Positions 36,352-44,404 of a DNA stretch of 64,000 nucleotides are shown piece by piece. Origin of the DNA: Bacteroidaceae bacterium (GTDB lineage: Bacteria > Bacteroidota > Bacteroidia > Bacteroidales > Bacteroidaceae); the NCBI GenBank assembly GCA_017470425.1, contig JAFUYT010000021.1, forward strand, positions 1 through 64,000, read 5' to 3'. The notes beneath the pieces are model-generated. The model made no database searches. It was not told the DNA's origin and saw only the letters and a list, made by a program, of their open reading frames with translations. Position 1 is the stretch's first letter; each line of letters opens with the position of its first letter. A program made the translations under genes and the position numbers.

Positions 36352-36352
<1 letters not shown>
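35905..36352 (+). mobile_element. Inverted-repeat-bounded cassette carrying a four-helix-bundle gene
   Basis: The cassette is bounded by AT-rich inverted arms (AAAATTATAAAAATATAAG and onward at 35905-35939; TTTTATAATTTTATCTTTTT and onward at 36325-36352). It fills the space between gcvH and gcvPA exactly: the left arm abuts the gcvH stop and the right arm runs into the gcvPA ATG. The motif GTGCGCAG follows the left arm, recalling the TGCGCA of family 2 cores. The cassette is far more AT-rich than the genes around it. Confidence 0.5.
35946..36311 (+). CDS. Four-helix-bundle protein (23S rRNA intervening-sequence protein family)
   Basis: A 121-residue protein starting at GTG 35946, the only start giving the full first helix. 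The family pattern is clear: LSKAFALRMIKLNRFLKEKK, then SYQIYKSGTSIGANVSESIH, FISKLEIALKEARETKYWLE and a final helix. These proteins are encoded in 23S rRNA intervening sequences and as free-standing genes in Bacteroidota; their molecular role is unclear. The codon usage is AT-rich, unlike the flanking gcv genes, which suggests recent arrival. Confidence 0.9.
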   Translation: MGRDNLIYELSKAFALRMIKLNRFLKEKKHESLMSYQIYKSGTSIGANVSESIHAQSKADFISKLEIALKEARETKYWLELLHESETITETQFDSIVNDNNIIIGTLINIIKKTKENGETN

Positions 36353-37680
<1,328 letters not shown>

Positions 37681-37698
37681 AAACTGAAAATCAGCATA

Positions 37699-38067
37699 AT
37701 GCTTAAAGAACTACTATTGGTAGGAACCGGAAGTTTCATCGGAGGTGCTACGCGTTATCTCGTCTCATCCTTCGTCTCTTCCTTTGGCAGCGGATTCCCC
37801 TGGGGCACATTCATCATCAACTTCATAGGCTGTCTTCTGATAGGATTCCTATGGGGATTGACAAGTAGGTTCCCCAATTTTCCACCTCAACTGAGTTTAC
37901 TTCTCAGCGTTGGATTCTGCGGTGGCTTCACCACGTTTTCCACTTTTGCCAAAGAAAACCTCTTGCTGCTGCAGACCGATAACTATACTTCCTTTTCCTT
38001 ATATGTATTCGGAAGTGTTGCCATTGGCGTCTTTGCCGTTATGCTGGGTTTCACATTAACAAAATAG
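37699..38067 (+). CDS. crcB: Fluoride ion channel CrcB/Fluc
   Basis: A 122-residue membrane protein with four predicted helices, usually acting as an antiparallel dimer that exports fluoride. Signatures are VGTGSFIGGATRYLVS, PWGTFIINFIGCLLIGFL (the conserved Asn) and GFCGGFTTFSTFAKE (the Phe/Ser-Thr track and sodium site). It is inserted between gcvPA and gcvPB with 18-19 bp gaps on both sides, so it is cotranscribed with glycine cleavage genes. I see no fluoride riboswitch in the short gap. Confidence 0.93.
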   Translation: MLKELLLVGTGSFIGGATRYLVSSFVSSFGSGFPWGTFIINFIGCLLIGFLWGLTSRFPNFPPQLSLLLSVGFCGGFTTFSTFAKENLLLLQTDNYTSFSLYVFGSVAIGVFAVMLGFTLTK

Positions 38068-38086
38068 ATTCCAAACATTCAAGATA

Positions 38087-39703
38087 ATGAATAGAACGTT
38101 ATATGGAAACCTGATCTTCGAGCTCTCGAAGAAAGGACGCCGGGGCTACTCACTGCCTCAGGACTACGACCGCACGCACACCACAGCCGAGCTGCCCGAG
38201 GCGCTGCGCCGCAAAGAGGCTGCCCGCCTGCCGGAGTGCGACGAGCTGACCGTGGTGCGCCACTACACGAACCTCAGCCACAACAACTTCGGCGTGAACG
38301 ACGGCTTCTATCCTCTCGGCTCCTGCACGATGAAGTACAACCCCGTTATCAATGAGGAGATCGCTGCCATGAAGGCCTTTGCCGGTCTGCATCCCCTGCA
38401 GCCCGCCGAGACCTGCCAGGGCGCCCTTGAAGTCTATTACAACCTCCAGCAGTCCCTGGCCGAGCTGACCGGACTCAGCGAGTTCACCCTGAATCCCTGC
38501 GCCGGTGCCCACGGCGAGCTGACAGGGTTGATGGTGATTAGGGCATATCATGAAGCCCCCCTTAGCCCCCCGGAGGGGGGCGACCTTAGCAGCAATGTAA
38601 CGCCCCCCGCCGGGGGGCCACGGGGGGCCCGCACCAAAGTCCTCATCCCCGACTCCGCCCACGGCACCAACCCCGCCTCGGCAGCCGTCTGCGGCCTTGA
38701 GGTCGTAGAGGTGAAGAGCCTGCCGGACGGCACGGTCGATGTGGATCACCTCCGCGAGCTCCTGGCCGAGATAGGTCCCGAGGTGGCAGCGATGATGATG
38801 ACCAACCCCAACACCCTCGGTATCTTCGAGCCCCATGTCCTGGAGATCACCGAGATGGTACACAAGGCAGGCGGTCTGATGTACTACGACGGTGCCAACC
38901 TCAACGCCCTCCTCGGCGAGTGCCGCCCGGGCGACATGGGATTCGACGTCATGCACATCAACCTCCACAAGACCTTCTCCACGCCTCATGGCGGCGGCGG
39001 TCCCGGCAGCGGCCCCGTCGGCGTCCGCAAGGGCCTGGAACAGTTCCTGCCCTATCCGAGGGTCAAGATGGAGACGCTGGTCCCCCTTTCGTCCCCCGAG
39101 TGGGACACAACACCTCAGTCCACTACTCCCCTGTTTACAATTGACTTGGGTAACGAAGCCCCCTCGGGGGCAGTAGGGGGGGCCATCACTTCCTCCGTCG
39201 GCTCCTTCTTCGGCAACTTCGGCGTCATGCTCAAGGCCTACGCCTACATCCTCAGCCTCGGTCGCGAGAACGTGAAGAACGTAGGCCCGCTGGCCACGCT
39301 CAACGCCAACTACATCAAAGAGAGCCTGAAAGACGACTATCTCCTGCCCATCAGCGGTCTATGCAAGCACGAAGTGGTCTTTGACGGCCTCGTGGATAAG
39401 AGCACCGGCGTCACCACGATGGATGTCGCCAAGCGCCTGCTGGACTATGGCTACCATGCCCCCACCATCTACTTCCCCCTCCTCTTCCACGAGAGCCTCA
39501 TGATCGAGCCCACGGAGAACGAGTCGAAGGAGACCATCGATGCCTTCATCGACGTCATGCATCGCATCGCCGACGAAGCCAAGACCGACCCCGAGCTGGT
39601 AAAGAGCGCACCCCACAACACACCCATCGGCCGTGTCGATGACGTGCTGGCAGCCAAGAACCCCATCACAACCTACTGGAAGATGCAGACAACTCAGAAT
39701 TAA
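38087..39703 (+). CDS. gcvPB: Glycine dehydrogenase (decarboxylating) subunit 2
   Basis: A 538-residue PLP-binding half of the P protein. Motifs include HNNFGVNDGFYPLGSCTMKY, FTLNPCAGAHGELTGLMVI, DSAHGTNPASAAVCG, and the PLP lysine in MHINLHKTFSTPHGGGGPG. Two in-frame repeat inserts raise the length above the usual figure: residues about 156-182 (EAPLSPPEGGDLSS to TPPAGGPRGAR) and about 332-366 (VPLSSPEWDT to EAPSGAVGGAI). The second lies just after the PLP lysine region (FLPYPRVKMETL). The catalytic motifs are untouched. It is the last gene before a strong terminator. Confidence 0.96.
   Translation: MNRTLYGNLIFELSKKGRRGYSLPQDYDRTHTTAELPEALRRKEAARLPECDELTVVRHYTNLSHNNFGVNDGFYPLGSCTMKYNPVINEEIAAMKAFAGLHPLQPAETCQGALEVYYNLQQSLAELTGLSEFTLNPCAGAHGELTGLMVIRAYHEAPLSPPEGGDLSSNVTPPAGGPRGARTKVLIPDSAHGTNPASAAVCGLEVVEVKSLPDGTVDVDHLRELLAEIGPEVAAMMMTNPNTLGIFEPHVLEITEMVHKAGGLMYYDGANLNALLGECRPGDMGFDVMHINLHKTFSTPHGGGGPGSGPVGVRKGLEQFLPYPRVKMETLVPLSSPEWDTTPQSTTPLFTIDLGNEAPSGAVGGAITSSVGSFFGNFGVMLKAYAYILSLGRENVKNVGPLATLNANYIKESLKDDYLLPISGLCKHEVVFDGLVDKSTGVTTMDVAKRLLDYGYHAPTIYFPLLFHESLMIEPTENESKETIDAFIDVMHRIADEAKTDPELVKSAPHNTPIGRVDDVLAAKNPITTYWKMQTTQN
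38552..38630. repeat. Family 1 element inside gcvPB (first)
   Basis: The block GAAGCCCCCCTTAGCCCCCC (with GGAGGGGGGC) and the block CGCCCCCCGCCGGGGGGCCA (with CGGGGGGCCC) lie about 20 bp apart and are translated as EAPLSPPEGGDLSSNVTPPA, then GGPRGAR. Confidence 0.85.
39080..39184. repeat. Family 1 element inside gcvPB (second)
   Basis: The left block GTCCCCCTTTCGTCCCCCGA (with GTGGGAC) and the right block GAAGCCCCCTCGGGGGCAGT (with AGGGGGGGCC) flank about 47 bp. Both ends are nearly the same as those of the gcvT insert, while the core differs. Confidence 0.85.
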
Positions 39704-39717
39704 AGTTCTCTGCGATC

Positions 39718-39773
39718 ACCCATAAAGAAGCACCCCGGAAGCAAAAAAGCTTCCGGGGTGCTTCTTTATGGGT
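39718..39773. terminator. Strong bidirectional terminator between gcvPB and a lipoprotein gene
   Basis: A perfect 25-bp stem (39718-39742 with 39749-39773; inner part CACCCCGGAAGC / GCTTCCGGGGTG) has an AAAAAA loop. It sits between convergent genes and can serve both. Confidence 0.9.
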
Positions 39774-39804
39774 CCGCCCTACGAGGGGACGATCCTTAGG
39801 TTTC

Positions 39805-40779
39805 TTACTTGGCAGGATTGAAGTAATAGCCACCGCCGAAGCTTAATCCGCTCTGCAAGAGGTTTACGACGGCAGGAGGAACATCACCATCCAACATTTC
39901 ATCTAAGGCAGGCATCACCAATTCGAGGTAGAGCTGGCTGCCGCGATAGCTGACGGTAAAGTTCGTAAACTCTTCATCACTAAAATCTTCTTCATCACCA
40001 ATCTGAATGATACCCTTCTTCTGATCTACCCACTTCCAATAGTCGATTTCTGTATCGGACGGGTAGTACGACAGAACAGTACCATAGGACGTGAAGACGA
40101 ATTTCTCTGGAACATCCTCAAAGTCCTCTTCTGAGAACCCTAATTCATCCAAAGACATATTCTCAAAGTACTCTCCCAAGCCCAGCGGTGCGGCATCCAC
40201 CAGGAAAGCCTTGACGTCGTAGGGCATATTCTTCATCTGCTCGGGGGTGTATTCCTTGTCGAACTTCTTCGTCAGGACACGCAGCATGATCCGATATGTG
40301 CCGAACGTCCAGGACTTACAGAGCTTCTTGGCATTGCCGTCGGTGAGGACGGGTTTATCATAGTCGGCGGTCAGCGTAGTCGCTTCTGTGCTGCCCTCAG
40401 GGGTCACATCGAGCGTGATCTGACCGTCCTCAGAGGTGCTGATGACGATGGTTCCCCAGCCTTCGAGGTAGTAAACACCGTCCTTGACCGTGTAGTTCCC
40501 TTCGGTGATGAGGGGATCAGCGACAGACTTGGTCTTGTACTGCATCGCACCCTTCTGAGCCACGATATAGGTCATATTGCTGGTGAGCTCAATGAAGTCG
40601 ATGTTGCTGTTTTCACTGGTGATGGAATAGCGTGCATCGGAACCCGCCTGGGGAAGGACTGCAGAGGGTGTGGAGCCACCAGTACCGTTGCCGTCGTCAT
40701 CCTTGCTGCACGCCGTGAACATCATTCCTGCTACCAAAGCGATGGCAGCGAGAGAGAAAAGAGATTGAAAGTGTTTCAT
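39805..40779 (-). CDS. Lipoprotein of unknown function
   Basis: A 324-residue lipoprotein from ATG 40779 (MKHFQSLFSLAAIALVAGMM, lipobox MFTAC followed by SKDDDGN). The acidic residues after the cysteine and a Gly/Ser/Thr linker are usual for surface lipoproteins. The body includes YIVAQKGAMQYKTKSV, KKLCKSWTFGTYRIMLRVL and a C-terminal segment ending SGLSFGGGYYFNPAK. It resembles small Prevotella lipoproteins whose function is unknown. An upstream in-frame extension is not used, because a promoter motif lies inside it. Confidence 0.7.
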   Translation of the reverse strand: MKHFQSLFSLAAIALVAGMMFTACSKDDDGNGTGGSTPSAVLPQAGSDARYSITSENSNIDFIELTSNMTYIVAQKGAMQYKTKSVADPLITEGNYTVKDGVYYLEGWGTIVISTSEDGQITLDVTPEGSTEATTLTADYDKPVLTDGNAKKLCKSWTFGTYRIMLRVLTKKFDKEYTPEQMKNMPYDVKAFLVDAAPLGLGEYFENMSLDELGFSEEDFEDVPEKFVFTSYGTVLSYYPSDTEIDYWKWVDQKKGIIQIGDEEDFSDEEFTNFTVSYRGSQLYLELVMPALDEMLDGDVPPAVVNLLQSGLSFGGGYYFNPAK

Positions 40780-40825
40780 TTTGAACATTAAGTTGATGAA
40801 TGATAGATAAAAGCTATTACGGCGG

Positions 40826-40833
40826 CAAAGGTA
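40826..40833 (-). promoter_or_regulatory. -7 promoter motif for the lipoprotein
   Basis: CAAAGGTA on the plus strand reads TACCTTTG on the minus strand, 47 bp before the chosen ATG. Confidence 0.6.
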
Positions 40834-40903
40834 ACGGATAATCGCCATCCGACCAAAGAAAATAAAGATAAAATGCGGAAACTATAAAAAAACGTTCACA
40901 TCA

Positions 40904-40935
40904 TTTGGCCATAACCGCTTTGATGCGTACCTTTG
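40904..40935 (+). promoter_or_regulatory. Promoter of lpd
   Basis: TTTG (40904-40907), a 20-bp spacer and TACCTTTG (40928-40935). Transcription would start near 40942, supporting ATG 40961 over the GTG at 40949. Confidence 0.7.
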
Positions 40936-40960
40936 TCGCACCAATTCAGTGAATACCCTC

Positions 40961-42409
40961 ATGACAGACCTCATTATCATCGGCGCCGGCCCTGGCGGCT
41001 ACCAGGCTGCGGTCCATGCCGCCAAGCACGGTTTGAAAGTCACTATCTTCGAAGCGGACCATGTGGGCGGCACCTGCCTCAACGTGGGTTGCATCCCCAC
41101 CAAGACCTACGTGCACTCGGCCTCCTTCGCCGAAGCTATCGAGCGGCAACCGCAGGTGGTGGAACAGCTGCGCGCGGGCGTGGAGACGCTGCTCTCCCAC
41201 CCCAACATCACCCTTATCCGCGGCAAAGCCTCCTTCGTGGATGCCCACACCGTTCGTTGTGTAGGCTGCGACTCTGTCGCAGCAGACGCTACCTTCACGG
41301 CCGACAATATCATCATCGCCACAGGCAGCAGCGCCAAGATGCTGCCCATCCCCGGCATCGATGACCCTCATGTCCTCACTTCCACCGAGCTCCTCCAGCT
41401 CACCGAGCTGCCCCGCCGCCTCTGCATCGTAGGCGCAGGCGTCATCGGCATGGAGTTCGCCAGCGTCTTCAGCCGTTTCGGTTCCGAGGTCACCGTGATT
41501 GAGTTCCTGAAGGAATGTCTGCCGATGCTGGACAGCGACATCGCCAAGCGGTTGCGCAAGCAACTGGAGAAGCGCGGAGTGACGTTCCAGATGCAATGCG
41601 GCGTGAAGAGCATACAGCCCCTCTCTAACTCCCCCCGCGGGGGGGAGGACTCCCCTTCCTCCGATGGAGTCGCCGTCCACTTCGAGCGGAAAGGAAAGGA
41701 GGAGAGCGTAGAGGCGGACGTGGTCCTCATCGCCACGGGGCGCAAGGCCAACACCGAGGGCTTGAACCTCGAAGCCGCAGGCATCACCCTGGCGCCCAAT
41801 GGCACTATCCCCGTTGATGAGCATTTCCAGGTGCCCCCCTCCCGTCCCCCCCGAGGGGAGAAGCCCACCCCCACCCTAAGGGAGGGGAGCTCAATCAGGC
41901 AGGACACGAATGGGAACGAATCCCCCTCCCTTAGGGAGGGGTCAGGGGTGGGCTTTCGCATCTTTGCCATCGGCGACGTCAACGGCCGTCAGATGCTGGC
42001 CCATGCCGCAGAGTACCAAGGGCATCACGTCGTCAACCAGATCCTCGGCATCGAAGATCACATCCGCTTCGATGTCATGCCCGGTGCTATCTTCACCGTG
42101 CCCGAGGCGGCGAACGTGGGTCCCTCAGAGGATCAGCTGAAAGCCGACGGCGTGCCCTTCGAGTGCCACAAAGCATTCTACCGCGCCAATGGTAAGGCGC
42201 TGGCGATGGGCGAGACTGAAGGCATGGTGAAGCTCTGCACCGAGCCCGGCGAAGGACGCATCCTCAGCGCTCACGCCTTCGGCGCTCACGCCGCCGACCT
42301 CGTGCAGGAGGTGACCGCCTACATCACACTCGGTGCCACCCTGCGCCAGCTCCGCGACACCATCCACATCCACCCCACCCTCTCCGAGGTACTCATCGAA
42401 GTCAACTGA
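40961..42409 (+). CDS. lpd: Dihydrolipoyl dehydrogenase
   Basis: A 482-residue FAD enzyme that reoxidises dihydrolipoamide; here it is the likely L protein of glycine cleavage. It has LIIIGAGPGGYQAAVHAAKH, the redox disulfide GGTCLNVGCIPTK (Cys39/Cys44), the NAD-binding CIVGAGVIGMEFASVFSRFG, and the C-terminal HIHPTLSEVL histidine. Family 1 repeats insert PLSNSPRGGEDSPSSDG (about residue 220) and a longer stretch from PPSRPPRGEKPTPT to REGSGVGF (about residues 291-332), the latter just before RIFAIGDVNG. The frame is kept and catalytic residues are intact. The CcsA-like gene follows 5 bp later. Confidence 0.95.
   Translation: MTDLIIIGAGPGGYQAAVHAAKHGLKVTIFEADHVGGTCLNVGCIPTKTYVHSASFAEAIERQPQVVEQLRAGVETLLSHPNITLIRGKASFVDAHTVRCVGCDSVAADATFTADNIIIATGSSAKMLPIPGIDDPHVLTSTELLQLTELPRRLCIVGAGVIGMEFASVFSRFGSEVTVIEFLKECLPMLDSDIAKRLRKQLEKRGVTFQMQCGVKSIQPLSNSPRGGEDSPSSDGVAVHFERKGKEESVEADVVLIATGRKANTEGLNLEAAGITLAPNGTIPVDEHFQVPPSRPPRGEKPTPTLREGSSIRQDTNGNESPSLREGSGVGFRIFAIGDVNGRQMLAHAAEYQGHHVVNQILGIEDHIRFDVMPGAIFTVPEAANVGPSEDQLKADGVPFECHKAFYRANGKALAMGETEGMVKLCTEPGEGRILSAHAFGAHAADLVQEVTAYITLGATLRQLRDTIHIHPTLSEVLIEVN
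41617..41654. repeat. Family 1 half-element inside lpd
   Basis: CAGCCCCTCTCTAACTCCCC, continuing CCGCGGGGGGGAGGAC, is read as QPLSNSPRGGED, sharing PLSNSPRGGE with the insert at 18484-18605 in purL. Confidence 0.85.
41832..41955. repeat. Two adjacent family 1 elements inside lpd
   Basis: A short block (41832-41860, with TCCCGTCCCCCCCGAGGGGA) is followed by a complete element (41861-41955). The complete element has outer arms AAGCCCACCCCCACCCT and the matching end AGGGGTGGGCTT, inner arms CCTAAGGGAGGGG and CCCCTCCCTTAGG, and a core of about 32 bp. It is translated as PPSRPPRGEKPTPT, a core, then SPSLREGSGVGF. Confidence 0.85.
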
Positions 42410-42414
42410 CAGCT

Positions 42415-43203
42415 ATGACCTGGGAGCATTTTATCTACTACGCCGTTGCAGCCGTTGTGCTGTGGTGCACGGGGGCATGGGCCGCATGGCGGAATCACCG
42501 CCGCGTGGCCTACGCCACCACGGGCGCCGGTCTGGCCGTGTTCTTCACGTTCATCCTGCTGATGTGGGTGTCGCTGGAGCGTCCGCCCCTGCGCACGATG
42601 GGCGAGACGCGCCTGTGGTATTCCTTCTTCCTGCCGCTGACGGGTCTCATCATCTACTCACGCTGGAAGTACCGCTGGATCCTCTCCTTCTCGACCCTCC
42701 TCTCGGTCGTGTTCATCTGCGTCAACCTCTTCAAGCCAGAGATCCATTCCAAGACACTGATGCCGGCATTGCAGAGTCCCTGGTTCGCGCCCCACGTCAT
42801 CGTGTATATGTTTGCCTACGCGCTGATGGGCGCCGCCACGCTGATGGCCATCTATCTGCTGTTCTTCAAACGTCGGGATGGCATCGACAAGGAACTGGAG
42901 ACCACCGACAACCTCGTCCATGCCGGCCTCTCCTTCCTCACTTTCGGGATGCTCTTCGGAGCCCTTTGGGCGAAAGAGGCATGGGGGCACTATTGGTCGT
43001 GGGATCCCAAGGAGACATGGGCCGCCATCACGTGGCTGGCCTATCTCGCCTACATCCACTACCGCCTGCTGCCCAGCCACCGGCCGCGCCTCGCACTCGT
43101 GGGACTCCTCGTCGCCTTCATCTTTCTGCAGGTGACGTGGTGGGGCATCAACTACCTGCCCTCTGCACAAGGAAGCAGCGTCCACACCTACGGGGGTAAT
43201 TGA
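42415..43203 (+). CDS. ccsA: CcsA/CcmF-like cytochrome c biogenesis protein
   Basis: A 262-residue polytopic membrane protein with about eight hydrophobic helices. The heme-handling tryptophan-rich motif is present, WGHYWSWDPKETWAAITWLA, with conserved histidines in helices before and after it. This matches CcsA/ResC proteins, which move heme across the membrane for cytochrome c assembly. It is immediately downstream of lpd. A CcsB/ResB partner is not encoded next to it. Confidence 0.85.
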   Translation: MTWEHFIYYAVAAVVLWCTGAWAAWRNHRRVAYATTGAGLAVFFTFILLMWVSLERPPLRTMGETRLWYSFFLPLTGLIIYSRWKYRWILSFSTLLSVVFICVNLFKPEIHSKTLMPALQSPWFAPHVIVYMFAYALMGAATLMAIYLLFFKRRDGIDKELETTDNLVHAGLSFLTFGMLFGALWAKEAWGHYWSWDPKETWAAITWLAYLAYIHYRLLPSHRPRLALVGLLVAFIFLQVTWWGINYLPSAQGSSVHTYGGN

Positions 43204-43276
43204 CAATTGAGAATTGAAGTCATCAAATCAGTCACGATTTGCACAAAAACAGACATCACCTCTCGCAGGAATGTCG

Positions 43277-43284
43277 TACCTTTG
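43277..43284 (+). promoter_or_regulatory. -7 promoter motif for manA
   Basis: TACCTTTG lies 24 bp before ATG 43309. This argues against the more upstream in-frame start at 43207. Confidence 0.65.
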
Positions 43285-43308
43285 CCGCCGATTTCCATTC
43301 AAGATCAG

Positions 43309-44304
43309 ATGAACAACACACAACTCTATCCTCTTCTGTTCCGCCCGAACCTCCACGAACTGGTGTGGGGCGGCCATCGTTTGGAACCGCTGAAAGACCT
43401 CCCCGGCGACGGCCGCGCCATCGGCGAGAGCTGGGAGATCAGTGCCGTGCCCACGAGTGAATCCATCGTCGCGAACGGCCCGTTGGAAGGGCGCACGCTG
43501 GGCGACCTCGTGAAGGAGTATGGCGCCGCCCTCGTGGGCAAGCACATCGCCCACGCCTATGGCGATGAGTTCCCCCTGCTCGTGAAGTTCATCGACGCAC
43601 AGGGCGACCTCAGCATCCAGGTGCACCCGAACGATGCCCTTGCCCAGGCGCGCCACGGGAAGCTGGGCAAGACAGAGATGTGGTACGTGATGGCCGCCGA
43701 GCCCGGCGCCACGCTGCTGGCAGGCTTCCGCGAGGAAGTCAGCCGCGAGGACTACCGGCGGCGCGTGGCCGACGGCAGCATCGTGGATGCCCTGGCGCGC
43801 CACGAGGTTCACGCGGGCGATGTCTTCTTCATCCCCGCAGGCCGCGTCCATGCCATCTGCAGCGGCATCCTGCTCTGCGAGATCCAGCAGAGTTCCGACG
43901 TCACCTACCGTCTCTTCGACTACCACCGCCTCGGCCTCGACGGCAAGCCGCGCCAGCTCCACACCGAGGAGGCCCTCGACGCCATCGACTTCCGCGTCTA
44001 TGATGACTACCGCACCCGCTACACGCCGACCGACGAGGGTGCTGTCACCATCGTCTCATGCGACTATTTCGCCGTCAGCCTCCTCGCCACCTCGTCCTCG
44101 CTGCACCGCCAGCTGCAGGACAAAGACAGCTTCGTCACCCTCTCCTGCCTCCAGGGCGCCTGCCAGATCCGCACCGCCAACCACACCCTGTCGCTGCACC
44201 AAGGGATGTCGTGCCTCCTCCCTGCCTGCGAGGCCGATTTCGACGTCATCACCGACGGCACCCCCGTGCGCCTTCTCGAGGCGCTGGCCACCTCTCACGC
44301 CTGA
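43309..44304 (+). CDS. manA: Mannose-6-phosphate isomerase, class I
   Basis: A 331-residue cupin-fold, zinc-dependent isomerase that interconverts fructose 6-phosphate and mannose 6-phosphate. Characteristic segments are LFRPNLHELVWGGHRLE, the zinc-site LSIQVHPNDALAQARHGKLG, EMWYVMAAEPGATLLAGF, AGDVFFIPAGRVHAICSGIL and LLCEIQQSSDVTYRLFDY. Its length fits the short bacterial PMI type. The start is chosen by the promoter position and by the match of MNNTQLYPLLFRPNL to family N termini. Confidence 0.95.
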   Translation: MNNTQLYPLLFRPNLHELVWGGHRLEPLKDLPGDGRAIGESWEISAVPTSESIVANGPLEGRTLGDLVKEYGAALVGKHIAHAYGDEFPLLVKFIDAQGDLSIQVHPNDALAQARHGKLGKTEMWYVMAAEPGATLLAGFREEVSREDYRRRVADGSIVDALARHEVHAGDVFFIPAGRVHAICSGILLCEIQQSSDVTYRLFDYHRLGLDGKPRQLHTEEALDAIDFRVYDDYRTRYTPTDEGAVTIVSCDYFAVSLLATSSSLHRQLQDKDSFVTLSCLQGACQIRTANHTLSLHQGMSCLLPACEADFDVITDGTPVRLLEALATSHA

Positions 44305-44353
44305 GAAATAAAAATTCTACGGCCTTGAAGCCGGTTCTTTCGCAGAAAATGCG

Positions 44354-44361
44354 TACCTTTG
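44354..44361 (+). promoter_or_regulatory. -7 promoter motif for the SGNH esterase
   Basis: TACCTTTG lies 43 bp before the start of the SGNH gene. Confidence 0.6.
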
Positions 44362-44404
44362 CGGCGATTATATCTTCATCATAGGTCACAAAGGCATATC
44401 AGAT

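Noticed and set aside
37681..37698. Fluoride riboswitch before crcB
   Set aside because: The gap is only 18 bp, too short for the aptamer, and no candidate structure was seen inside gcvPA.
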